A stretch of DNA of 64,000 nucleotides from Ignavibacteriota bacterium (GTDB taxonomy: Bacteria > Bacteroidota > Ignavibacteria > SZUA-365): assembly GCA_016218045.1 (NCBI GenBank), contig JACRFB010000022.1:1-64000 (forward strand). The letters are read 5' to 3'. The first letter of the stretch is position 1. Each line of letters begins with the position of its first letter. Made by a program: the position numbers and the translations under genes. Positions 25,315 to 33,800 of the stretch are shown piece after piece. Below the pieces are notes generated by a model. The model worked only from the letters and a program-made list of their open reading frames with translations. It had not been told where the DNA came from and did no database searches.

Positions 25315-26334
25315 ATGGAGCAGCCCATTCAGCCCTGGACGTTCGGAGAAATGTTCGAGCGTGTGTTCCGCCTGCTCGGGAGAACGTTCACGCGCAACTC
25401 CCTGATAGGGTTCCTGGTGCTGCTGCCCGGCGCGCTACTGCTCGTGTTTACACTCTCGAGTTTTGCCGGGGCACTGTCGGATTTGATCAGAGATCTCGAT
25501 CCTTCCGCGACGCCGTCCGACGACGAAGTCCTTTCGATGTTCTGGTCCATGCTGACGCCCCTGTTCGGCACACTCATCCTGCTCTTCGTGGCTGTGATCC
25601 TGTATTCGATCGGCTCGCTGCTTGCGTCGCTCGCCATGGCGCGCGTCTCGGCCTCGACACTCGAGGGCATACATGTCGAGTGGTCGGAAGCGCTCGGCGC
25701 CGTGGCCGGCGTGGTGCTGCTGCGCGGCCTCGGTCAGTCGCTCCTTCTGGCCTGCCTGATCGTGGGGATACTGATCGGGCCATACATTTTGCTGTTCCTC
25801 GGCATCGACACCCTGGTGCTTGTGGGCGTCTTCGGCATTGTGGGCGCCATACCCGTGATTATCTGGCTCAGCATACGCTGGCAGTTCGCGCAGATCGTCA
25901 TCGCGGTGGAGGAGGACACGGTCCTGCGCTCGTTTCAGCGCAGCGCGTATCTGGTGCGCGAGTGGTGGTGGCGCACATTCGGCATCACCATCGGTTTTGC
26001 GATCGTTGCGGGCATCGCCGTGCAGATCATCATGATGCCGCTCGGGCTTGTCGGCATGTTCGCCTTCTCCGCGAGTTTTGCGGACGTCTTCGTTTCATCA
26101 AACATGAGCGACACACCGTCGCCCGAGGCCATCGTCTCGGTGATCCGCACGATCGGCATCGCGTACATCGCCTTCATCACGCTCGCCTCGATCGTGTCAC
26201 AGATGTTCGCCTCGAACTATCTGGTGGTGATGTATTACGATCTGCGCGCCCGCAAGGGCGAATTCGCCTCGCCGCTGCGCGAGGGTCCGCCGCAGCAGGG
26301 CCTTGCCGACGACACTATTATGTCGCTCGACTGA
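25315..26334 (+). CDS. Integral membrane protein, GPDPase-membrane-domain-like
   Basis: The 339-residue protein has about six hydrophobic segments separated by amphipathic stretches. The start 'PWTFGEMFERVFRLLGRTFTRN' and the segment 'SFQRSAYLVREWWWRTFGI' are typical of the membrane family related to the membrane region of glycerophosphodiester phosphodiesterases, whose function is unknown. ATG 25315 follows a GAGG site. Its stop faces the DUF72 gene stop with only 8 bases between them. Confidence 0.7.
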   Translation: MEQPIQPWTFGEMFERVFRLLGRTFTRNSLIGFLVLLPGALLLVFTLSSFAGALSDLIRDLDPSATPSDDEVLSMFWSMLTPLFGTLILLFVAVILYSIGSLLASLAMARVSASTLEGIHVEWSEALGAVAGVVLLRGLGQSLLLACLIVGILIGPYILLFLGIDTLVLVGVFGIVGAIPVIIWLSIRWQFAQIVIAVEEDTVLRSFQRSAYLVREWWWRTFGITIGFAIVAGIAVQIIMMPLGLVGMFAFSASFADVFVSSNMSDTPSPEAIVSVIRTIGIAYIAFITLASIVSQMFASNYLVVMYYDLRARKGEFASPLREGPPQQGLADDTIMSLD

Positions 26335-26342
26335 GCGCGGAG

Positions 26343-27098
26343 TTATCCGAGTCCGAGCAAGGCGCGGAAACGCGCGAGCGTGGCGGGCGAGTGCCCCTCG
26401 TAGTGATTGTTGAAGTACCCGTAGATGAACAGCCCCTCGGTGCTGAGGCGGTCGACGATGTTTTTCCAACGCAGCAGCGCCTCGGTCCTCTCGAAGCGGA
26501 TGTGCGAAAAATCGTCCTCGATTTTTTTCCTGTCGCCGAGCCAGCGGATGTAGGTGAAGTCGGCCGTGGCCTTGTCCATCACCGGCATCCACGGATGATC
26601 GATCAGGGCGAGTGCGACGCCGCGCGCGCGCAACATTTCGGTGAAGCGGTCGCCGAGCCAGCTCTTGTGCCGGACTTCGACCGCAATGCGGCAATCGTCT
26701 GGAAGCCGCGCGAGGAAGGCATCGAGTTCGTCGTGCGCATCGACGCGGAAGCCGTAGGGGAATTGCAGCAGCAGGGGACCGAGTTTGGGCCCGAGCAAGC
26801 GCAGGCGTTCGATAAAGGCGCGCGCCTCGTCGACATGATCCTGCAGCCGCGTCTCGTGCGTAATTGACTGCGGGAATTTTGCGGCGAAGACAAAATCGTC
26901 AGGCGTCTCGGCGCGCCATTTCTCGACGGTGCTTTCGCGCGGTATGCCGTAGAAGGTGGAATCGATCTCCACTGTCGGAAAACGCTCCGCGTACACACGC
27001 AGGAATTTTGCCGCGGTGCATCCATCGGGATACACCGATCCGATCCAGTCCTTATAACTCCAACCCGAGGTGCCGAGACGGATATGTGTGTCGTCCAT
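26343..27098 (-). CDS. DUF72 (YecE-like) protein
   Basis: The 251-residue protein has a TIM-barrel fold of the DUF72 family. The start 'IRLGTSGWSYKDW' with 'FYPDG'-type continuation, 'VEIDSTFYGIP', 'LLLQFPYGF', 'IAVEVRHKSW' and the end 'FNNHYEGHSPATLARF' are all family landmarks. The family is widespread and has no proven reaction. Length is normal. Confidence 0.92.
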   Translation of the reverse strand: MDDTHIRLGTSGWSYKDWIGSVYPDGCTAAKFLRVYAERFPTVEIDSTFYGIPRESTVEKWRAETPDDFVFAAKFPQSITHETRLQDHVDEARAFIERLRLLGPKLGPLLLQFPYGFRVDAHDELDAFLARLPDDCRIAVEVRHKSWLGDRFTEMLRARGVALALIDHPWMPVMDKATADFTYIRWLGDRKKIEDDFSHIRFERTEALLRWKNIVDRLSTEGLFIYGYFNNHYEGHSPATLARFRALLGLG

Positions 27099-27143
27099 AC
27101 CGTGTTGCTCCTTTCCCTACGGACCGACGGGCCGCACACGCGA

Positions 27144-27171
27144 GAAGGCGCCGGTTGGAACCGACGCCTTC
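27144..27171. terminator. Terminator-like hairpin downstream of the YbjN gene
   Basis: GAAGGCG and CGCCTTC flank CCGGTT-GG-AACCGA, giving a stem of about 12 bp with one mismatch. It lies 20 bases past the stop of the YbjN-domain gene and upstream of the DUF72 gene. No T-run follows on either strand. Confidence 0.4.
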
Positions 27172-27190
27172 CCGATGTACATGCGGCTGA

Positions 27191-27988
27191 TTATTTCCCG
27201 GACTTCTTCTTCGCCGCGCCCTTTTTTGCCGCGGCTTTTTTGACGGGCTGTTTTTTCGGCGCCGCCTTTTTCGGGGCGGCCTTTTTTGTCGCGGCCTTTT
27301 TCGGCGCCGCCTTCTTTGCGGCTGCCTTCTTCGGCGCGGCTTTCTTGGCAGCCGCCTTTTTCGGGGCGGCCTTCTTGGCAGCCGCTTTTTTCGGGGCGGC
27401 CTTTTTCGCCGCGGCCTTTTTCGGCGCGGCCTTTTTCGGCGCGGCTTTCTTGGCTGCTTTGCCCGCGCTCTTGGCCTTTGCCGCGGTTTTCTTAGCCTTT
27501 GCCTTTCCCGTCTTTTTTGCAGGGATCACAATGGCGTCTTCGAGCATCTGCGCGTCGGCGTCCACCACGCGCATGCCGCCGTACCCGGCGCGGATGAGGT
27601 CGTCGGTTTCGTCGGCAACAAAAGCCACCGCCTGAATCGTGCGCTTCAGCTCGTTCATGTCGAGGTTGGCGCCCGCGATGCCGTGGCTGAAGGTGATGGT
27701 ATCGTCGAAGCTCACGCCAAAGGCGCCGATGGGATTCACGGAATTCATGCGCATGAGATAGTACAGCAGGTCATGTTCGATGCGCGCGCCCTTCACGACG
27801 TACGCTATCGCATGCACGATGCAGTCCGTTTTGAACAGCGGCTTGATGGTGACCGTGACAGCGGCTGAGCCGCGCTTGATGATGTACGCGTCGTCCACTT
27901 CGAGGACCTCATTCGCGTATGAGGCACCGTAGATGGCCTTGAGCAGGGATCCAACTTTCTGGTGAGTGATGGTGAGAATATCGGACAT
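27191..27988 (-). CDS. YbjN-domain protein with histone H1-like Lys/Ala tail
   Basis: Residues 1-150 form a YbjN-like domain (a T3SS-chaperone-type fold; '[24 protein letters not shown]'). From about residue 157 the protein is a tail of roughly 100 residues made of AAKKAAPKK repeats, like the C-termini of histone H1, AlgP and some HU proteins, which bind nucleic acid through charge. ATG 27988 has AGGAG 7 bases upstream. It lies 25 bases after pspA on the same strand. A YbjN domain fused to such a tail is unusual; linking a stress protein to DNA or RNA is my inference. The repeats may vary in number between strains. Confidence 0.8.
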   Translation of the reverse strand: MSDILTITHQKVGSLLKAIYGASYANEVLEVDDAYIIKRGSAAVTVTIKPLFKTDCIVHAIAYVVKGARIEHDLLYYLMRMNSVNPIGAFGVSFDDTITFSHGIAGANLDMNELKRTIQAVAFVADETDDLIRAGYGGMRVVDADAQMLEDAIVIPAKKTGKAKAKKTAAKAKSAGKAAKKAAPKKAAPKKAAAKKAAPKKAAAKKAAPKKAAAKKAAPKKAAAKKAAPKKAATKKAAPKKAAPKKQPVKKAAAKKGAAKKKSGK

Positions 27989-28013
27989 GAGAGTCGCTCC
28001 TGAGGAATGATCG

Positions 28014-28688
28014 TTATTGGGGATCCTGTTGCATGGAGGCCTTGAGCTGAGCCAGCTCGTCGTCGACCGTGCTGGACGCCTCAAGTTTCTTGAATTCGTC
28101 GTCGAGCGAGGTCGACTCGCCCGCGAGTTCCGAGAATGCCTCGGCCTCGGATTCCTCTTTCAGGACTTTCTGCTCGTATTTCTCGAAGTTTGCGAAGGCG
28201 CCGTCGCCGATGCCCGATAGACTCTGCGCGATGGTCTTCTTCGCCTTGGCCGCCTGATGCCGCGCGATGAGCGTGCCCTGACGGACGCGCGCCTCGTCGA
28301 GTTTGCTCTTGAGCTGCTCGAGCTGGCCGCGCAGGGCGAGCGAGGTTTTTTTCGATTCCGCAAGCACGGGCTCGAGGTCGCCCGCCGCCTTTGCGAACAT
28401 GTTCTTTTTCTCGAGGGCCTGACGCGCAAGATCGTCGCGACCCGCGTTGACGGCCTTCAAGGCGCGTTCCTGCCACTCGTCGGCCTGCTTCTTTTTATCC
28501 GCATACTGGCGTTCGATCTGCTTCTCGTTTGCGATAGCGGATCCGACGGCGGTGGTCGCCTTGTTTACCGCTTCCTCCATCTCGATGACCATCTGCTTGA
28601 TCATCTTCTCCGGATCTTCGGCCTTGTCGAGCAAATCGTTGATGTTGGCCTTGAAGATGTCCGTGACCCGGGCAAAAATTCCCGCCAT
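28014..28688 (-). CDS. pspA: PspA/IM30 family protein
   Basis: The 224-residue product is an all-helical coiled-coil protein of the PspA/Vipp1 family, starting '[29 protein letters not shown]' (first 20 residues are the membrane-binding amphipathic helix). Such proteins form rings or rods on stressed membranes and keep the proton gradient. ATG 28688 has a GGAGG site. The gene order pspA-YbjN suggests a membrane-stress unit. No pspF or other psp genes are present. Confidence 0.92.
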   Translation of the reverse strand: MAGIFARVTDIFKANINDLLDKAEDPEKMIKQMVIEMEEAVNKATTAVGSAIANEKQIERQYADKKKQADEWQERALKAVNAGRDDLARQALEKKNMFAKAAGDLEPVLAESKKTSLALRGQLEQLKSKLDEARVRQGTLIARHQAAKAKKTIAQSLSGIGDGAFANFEKYEQKVLKEESEAEAFSELAGESTSLDDEFKKLEASSTVDDELAQLKASMQQDPQ

Positions 28689-28734
28689 GCGAAACCTCCG
28701 GTGTTGTCGTATAAAGTGAATGGGTGAATCGTCG

Positions 28735-28765
28735 TGAATATAGGAATCCGTGCGACGAAGGGCAA
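28735..28765 (-). promoter_or_regulatory. Candidate promoter of pspA
   Basis: On the minus strand TTG, 20 bases, then TATATTCA fits the Bacteroidota -33/-7 pattern. Transcription would start near 28728, about 40 bases before the pspA ATG. Confidence 0.4.
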
Positions 28766-28786
28766 CGATGCCGGGACGCGGGCCCG

Positions 28787-28830
28787 CCCCATAGGGACGC
28801 GCGTCCCGCGCGTCCCTATGGGGGGGGGGG
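28787..28830. repeat. 37-bp perfect palindrome followed by a G11 run
   Basis: CCCCATAGGGACGCGCG and its exact reverse complement flank a 3-base loop (28787-28823); the G-run extends to 28830, eleven G in all. It lies between the divergent pspA and acyl-CoA ligase genes. Such a hairpin plus homopolymer may be a mobile palindrome or a regulatory structure, and the G-run is a likely slippage site. Confidence 0.85.
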
Positions 28831-28933
28831 CATCGTGGCGTGTTTGCGCAGGCCGCGCCGGAGGCGCGTCCGCTTTGATATCGCATGGAATAACGATAAC
28901 ATTGTCAGATACAGACTATAATCGAGGTCCGTC

Positions 28934-30649
28934 ATGCCGAGATATCGTAAAACGGATGCGCTGTACGCGGTGACCACGTTCACGAGTTTTGCGGAGATGT
29001 TGGACCGCAACGCGGCGGCGTATCCGCATTTGCCCGCGCTTGCCGATCTGACGCCGACCCCTGTGCCGAAGCTCACGCATGCGGAGCTGCGCAGCGCAGT
29101 CCTGGCCTTCAGCGCCGCGCTGCGCGCGCTCGATGTGAGGGAGGGTGAACACATCGCCGTGCTGTCGGAGAACCGTGTGCAATGGTGTGTCGCGTATCTG
29201 TCGGCTATCACCATGAATTGTGTGGTGGTGCCGATCGACCGCAATCTCCGGGAGAACGAGGTTGTATCCATCCTGCACGCGTCCGGCTCGAGCGCAGCAG
29301 TGTTTTCGGAGGCCTACCGCGACATGTTCGAGGGCTTCCGCACCACACTGCCGGAACTGTCGCTGCTGGTGGACATGGATCTGCCCGCAAAACGCGGCGC
29401 GGTGGAATCGATGCCCGCGCTGCTCGCGGCGCATACAACGGATGCGGGCGCGGTGTTTCCTCCCGCTCGTCCCGACGCGCTTGCCGTGCTCGTCTATACG
29501 TCCGGATCGATGGGCAGCGCCAAGGGTGTGATGCTCTCGCAGGCCAACATCTGTGCGAATCTTGTGGCAATGCGCAGCATGATCGAGATTCCGCCTTCCG
29601 ACCGCTTTCTCTCCGTGCTGCCGATACACCACACGTACGAGTGCACCTGCGGTTTCCTGTGTCCGATCTCCTCGGGCGCTTCCACCACCTTTGCGCGCTC
29701 GCTCAAGACCGTGGCCGACGATATTCGGACCGTCCGCCCGACGGTGCTGCTGGGAGTACCCCTGCTGTATGAAAAGATGTACCGGCGCATCGTGCAGGGC
29801 ATAGCCGAGAAAAAACTCGCGGCGCTGTTAGTGCGTCCACTCAGCGCTGTTGCGGGCATGCTCGAATCGCTCGGCGCGGGCCCGCTGCGTAAAAAGATTT
29901 TCCACGAGATCCACGAGCGTTTCGGCGGCGCCATACGCATGTTCATCGTGGGCGGCGCCGCTCCCGATCCCGCCGTGGCGGCCGGATTCCGTTCCTTCGG
30001 TTTCACTTTCGTGCAGGGATACGGTCTCACAGAAACCTCGCCCATCGTGGCGCTAAACCGTCTCGGCAATACCCGCGACGATGCAGCGGGCCTGCCGCTT
30101 CCGAATCTGGAAGTGCGCATTGAAGCGCCCGACGACGACGGCCGCGGGGAAATCCTTGTGCGCGGACCCTCGGTCATGATGGGCTACTACAAAAACGACG
30201 AGGCCACACGCGCCGCCATCGACAGCGAGGGCTGGTTCCGCACGGGTGACTTCGGTTCGATCGATGCCGACGGCTTCCTGCACATCAACGGTCGCAAGAA
30301 GAATGTCATCATCGCCAAGAACGGCAAGAACGTGTTTCCCGAAGAACTCGAGGAACAGGTGAACCGCATGCCCTCCGTGCTCGAATCGTTTGTGTATGCC
30401 GACACCTCGAAAGGCGACGAACACATCGCCGTGCGTATTGTGCCCAACGCGGAACACTTCATCGAACTCGCGCATAAAACAGGGGGCGAAGTCACGCGCG
30501 CCATCATCGAGGAAACGATCAACAACGAAATCCGCGCCCTTAACAAGCGGCTGCCGGTCTATAAACAGATCCGCCGCGTCACAATTCAGGATACGGAATT
30601 CGAGAAGACGACCACGCAGAAAATTAAGCGGTATCTCGTAGGGAGATAG
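28934..30649 (+). CDS. AMP-forming long-chain acyl-CoA synthetase
   Basis: The 571-residue enzyme of the ANL superfamily activates a carboxylic acid, probably a fatty acid, with ATP and CoA. The P-loop is 'YTSGSMGSAKG' (188-198); 'GYGLTETSP', 'GWFRTGDFG' and 'GRKKNVIIAKNGKNVFPEELE' are the adenylate-binding and hinge motifs, and the lysine in the C-terminal 'TTTQKIKRY' region would complete adenylation. The lid and N-terminal 'ENRVQW' resemble FadD15-type enzymes. ATG 28934 has GAGG upstream. It appears monocistronic. Confidence 0.93.
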   Translation: MPRYRKTDALYAVTTFTSFAEMLDRNAAAYPHLPALADLTPTPVPKLTHAELRSAVLAFSAALRALDVREGEHIAVLSENRVQWCVAYLSAITMNCVVVPIDRNLRENEVVSILHASGSSAAVFSEAYRDMFEGFRTTLPELSLLVDMDLPAKRGAVESMPALLAAHTTDAGAVFPPARPDALAVLVYTSGSMGSAKGVMLSQANICANLVAMRSMIEIPPSDRFLSVLPIHHTYECTCGFLCPISSGASTTFARSLKTVADDIRTVRPTVLLGVPLLYEKMYRRIVQGIAEKKLAALLVRPLSAVAGMLESLGAGPLRKKIFHEIHERFGGAIRMFIVGGAAPDPAVAAGFRSFGFTFVQGYGLTETSPIVALNRLGNTRDDAAGLPLPNLEVRIEAPDDDGRGEILVRGPSVMMGYYKNDEATRAAIDSEGWFRTGDFGSIDADGFLHINGRKKNVIIAKNGKNVFPEELEEQVNRMPSVLESFVYADTSKGDEHIAVRIVPNAEHFIELAHKTGGEVTRAIIEETINNEIRALNKRLPVYKQIRRVTIQDTEFEKTTTQKIKRYLVGR

Positions 30650-30864
30650 GAGATAGGAGATAGGAGCTAGGATCTAGTAGATGGTAGATAGTAGATAGTA
30701 GATAGTAGATCAGTCTACTCTGTCCGTGTGAGGAGACAGGATGCAGGAGGCCATCAAGCCAAGGTCTGTCTCCTGTCTCCTCACTCTCGTAGAGCAGATC
30801 GCGCACCTACCATCTACTGATCTACCAACTACTATCTACTAGATCCTAGCTCCTAGCTCCTCTA
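30647..30864. repeat. Nested inverted repeats built from 7-nt units between convergent genes
   Basis: The left arm is made of taggaga and gatagta heptamers, and the right arm of their complements. AGGAGCTAGGATCTAGTAGA (30662-30681) is matched in reverse complement at 30835-30854. An inner pair, GAGGAGACAGGA (30730-30741) and TCCTGTCTCCTC (30771-30782), is also perfect. A long RNA hairpin could form in either direction and may end transcription from both converging genes. Confidence 0.8.
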
Positions 30865-30868
30865 TTCT

Positions 30869-33800
30869 TTACTTGACAACAACCATCGGTCGGACGACGG
30901 CGGCGTCGCCGGCGCTGAGACGCAGATAGTACGTGCCGGCGGGGAGTCCGCTGGTGTTGAACTGCACCGACTGCAGGCCGCGCTGGCGCAACCCCTGATC
31001 GAGGATGGCCCGCTGCTCACCGAGGTGATTATAGAGTTCGAGAATCACATCGCCCGCGGTGCCCAGCATGTAGTTCACCGTGGTGATGCCGGTGGCGGGA
31101 TTCGGGAAGCTGCTCAGAAGATCGAAGCCTTCCGGCAGCGACCCCTGCTCGCCGCGTATCGACAGCACCTGTGTGGTGATGCGCACGGTGTCGGTTGCCA
31201 GCGCGTTGCCCTGACCGTCGTAGGTGGTCCAACGGATGGTCGGTGCGCCACTCTTGGCGGAGTCACGCGCAACTACGAGGTTGAAGAAGGGCGAAACGGC
31301 TCCCGGTGCGATACGCTCGGCGAATTCGAACAGGGCTTCGGTCTGCCCCTGCTCGTATTCGGAAAGACGCGCGTAGCCGCTTTCGAGTGTTGTGCCGTCC
31401 CAATACTTGCCCGATGCACCCACGATGCGGTCGTCGCGGTCCACCACCTGCACCGACACCCATTTCACCGCGGTGTTCTGGCCGGTGTTCTGCAGACGCA
31501 GACGGTTCGCGTATACGCGCTTCTGTATCGGCAACGCGACAACGGTGCCGCCGCCGGTGGGAGGTGTGGCGGACCATGGCCCGTACGTATACGTACAACT
31601 GTCGCCGTCCGCATGGTGTATCACCAGTGTGATTGCACCGGTCCAGCCAAGCGTGTAATCAACGCCGAGATTAAACTTCACCGTCGTGTTGGCGCTGATG
31701 AGGCCCGCGAGCGGGATGCGTGTGTAGGGCACGGACCACGGTGTGCCGATGCCGTCGATCACGAGGCCGCCGCCCTGCAGGAACGCGGGCGGTGGTGTCG
31801 GCTTGATGTCGATCCACACGATCGGCGAGACGGGTACCTTGACGTTGTACACCGTGAACGTGCGGCCCGAGAGGTCGAGCCCGACAAATACGAAGGGCTT
31901 CACCGTGACGGAGTCGCAGCGCGTCAGCGGCGTACGGTCGCATTCGAAGCGTGTAATTAGGACACACGAGTCCTTATCTCCGTGATGAACAACAAGCTGC
32001 AGGCCGACGAGTCCTGACGGCAGCAGCGGCGTCACGGAAATGTTGAAGCCGAGATTGCCGACACACGCGGGCGAGAAGAGCAGCACGCCCGAGGTGCTGC
32101 CCGGCGCGGGGGCCGCGACGGGTGTGCAGGGCGTGGTGGTCATCGAGTTGAGTGTCGCGCCGACAAGCGACCAACTGATGCTGGTGATCGGCGAGGCGAC
32201 GTTGTTGGCGATGGTGAAATTGTACTGGCAGCACGCCGTGTCGAGCGAGGCGCCGATGAGCGAATCGCAGTGCTCGACAGGCACCACGATGATGGTGTCT
32301 TTCAGGCAGTTGCCGAAGTTGAGATTCGAGACGGTCTGCCCGGGCACCACCGACACGGTGTATGTGCCGGGAGACGTGGGGAAGCTCTGATACCACGGAT
32401 AGACGGTGGCTTCCGACACGGTGTAACTGCCGGGCGCGGGGACGGTGAGCGTCCACTGGCCCGCATTGTTGGTCGTTGCGGTCTGGCCGTTGCTGAGGTT
32501 GATCGTCCAGTTCGGCAGTGTCGGTTCCGTTGCCGGATCCCACTTGCCGTCGCAGTTCACGTCGTGGAACTTGACACCCTGCAGCGTGGCGGTGCCGAGC
32601 TCGTCGGGGCAGCAGATGTAGATCTGCAACTCCACGAAGTCGACGGCGGTGTTGTTCTGCACGAAGATGTTGAAGGTGCCCGACGCGATCGCCGCAAGCA
32701 CGCTTGTTGCACCGTTGGTACCCATGGGCAGATTGCCGAGATCAAGCACGATGGTCTCGGTTTGATTCGGCGCCCAGAAGCCGTTGGACGACACGCCCGT
32801 GATCGGGAGATACCAGGCGAGATTCGGCCCGGCCACAATGCCGATGCCGTCGTTCGCGGCGCCGGTGCCGATGGCCTTGAGACGGATGCGCAGGCGCGCG
32901 CCCATCACGAAGCAGCCCTGCTGCGCGTAGCCGGTGAAGGTCTGCCCGAAGAACCACCCCATGGGCTCCTGATTCCAGCGGTCGAAGCCGATGGTCGGGA
33001 GATTGTAGTTGGTGCTGTTCCACGCGGTGAGAGCGGGTCCGATCACGGATGCTTCGGGTCCGACAAAATTGTCGGTGGTGCCGAGCGAGAGATTGATTGT
33101 ATCTGTCGGTGTGGTACACGGTATGGTGGTGTTGCCGAAGTCGTGGTCGGATGTGTCGACCGGCGGCACGACGATGGTGTGTGCACCGCTCGCAGGAGAG
33201 GTCTGCGCCCAACCGACACGCTGCTCCTCCACGATGTGATAGGTGCCCGGCGCGATGCCGTCGAAACGGTAGCGGCCGCGCGCGTCGGTGCGTGTGATCA
33301 GCGGACGTCCGCCGCCGACGGGGATGAGTGTGATGGGCCAGTCGGCGAGGCCGGGTTCGCTCGCGTCCTGCACACCGTTGCCGTTCTTGTCCTCGAACTT
33401 CACACCGCCCGTGTTGCCGGTGTTGGTGTTCGGCGTGCAATCGATGCGCGCGGTGTCGCGGCAGATCACCGCGCCCTGTGCGTCGAGCCATTCGACAAAG
33501 AGGAGCTGCACCGGCGGCGTCACCATGTTGAAGCAGAACATCGCGGTGTCGATGCCGTTGCCCGCGGAAGGCGGCACGAGTGTAACGGACGGTGTCGGAT
33601 ACACGCCGCCCTGCGGGGTCGCGATCCAACCGGCCGGTGGCACGGTGGAGGTAATCGTGTTCGCCGGCTGAATGGTGAAGCGTATCGAACTCACCGCGGT
33701 GGTGCGGGTGAAGCGCACGTTCCAGCAGCAGTCCTTCTGTCCCTGTATGGGCAGGGCCTGCGCGCGGTATTCCTTGCAGTTCTGCGGCGTCTGTTCACGG

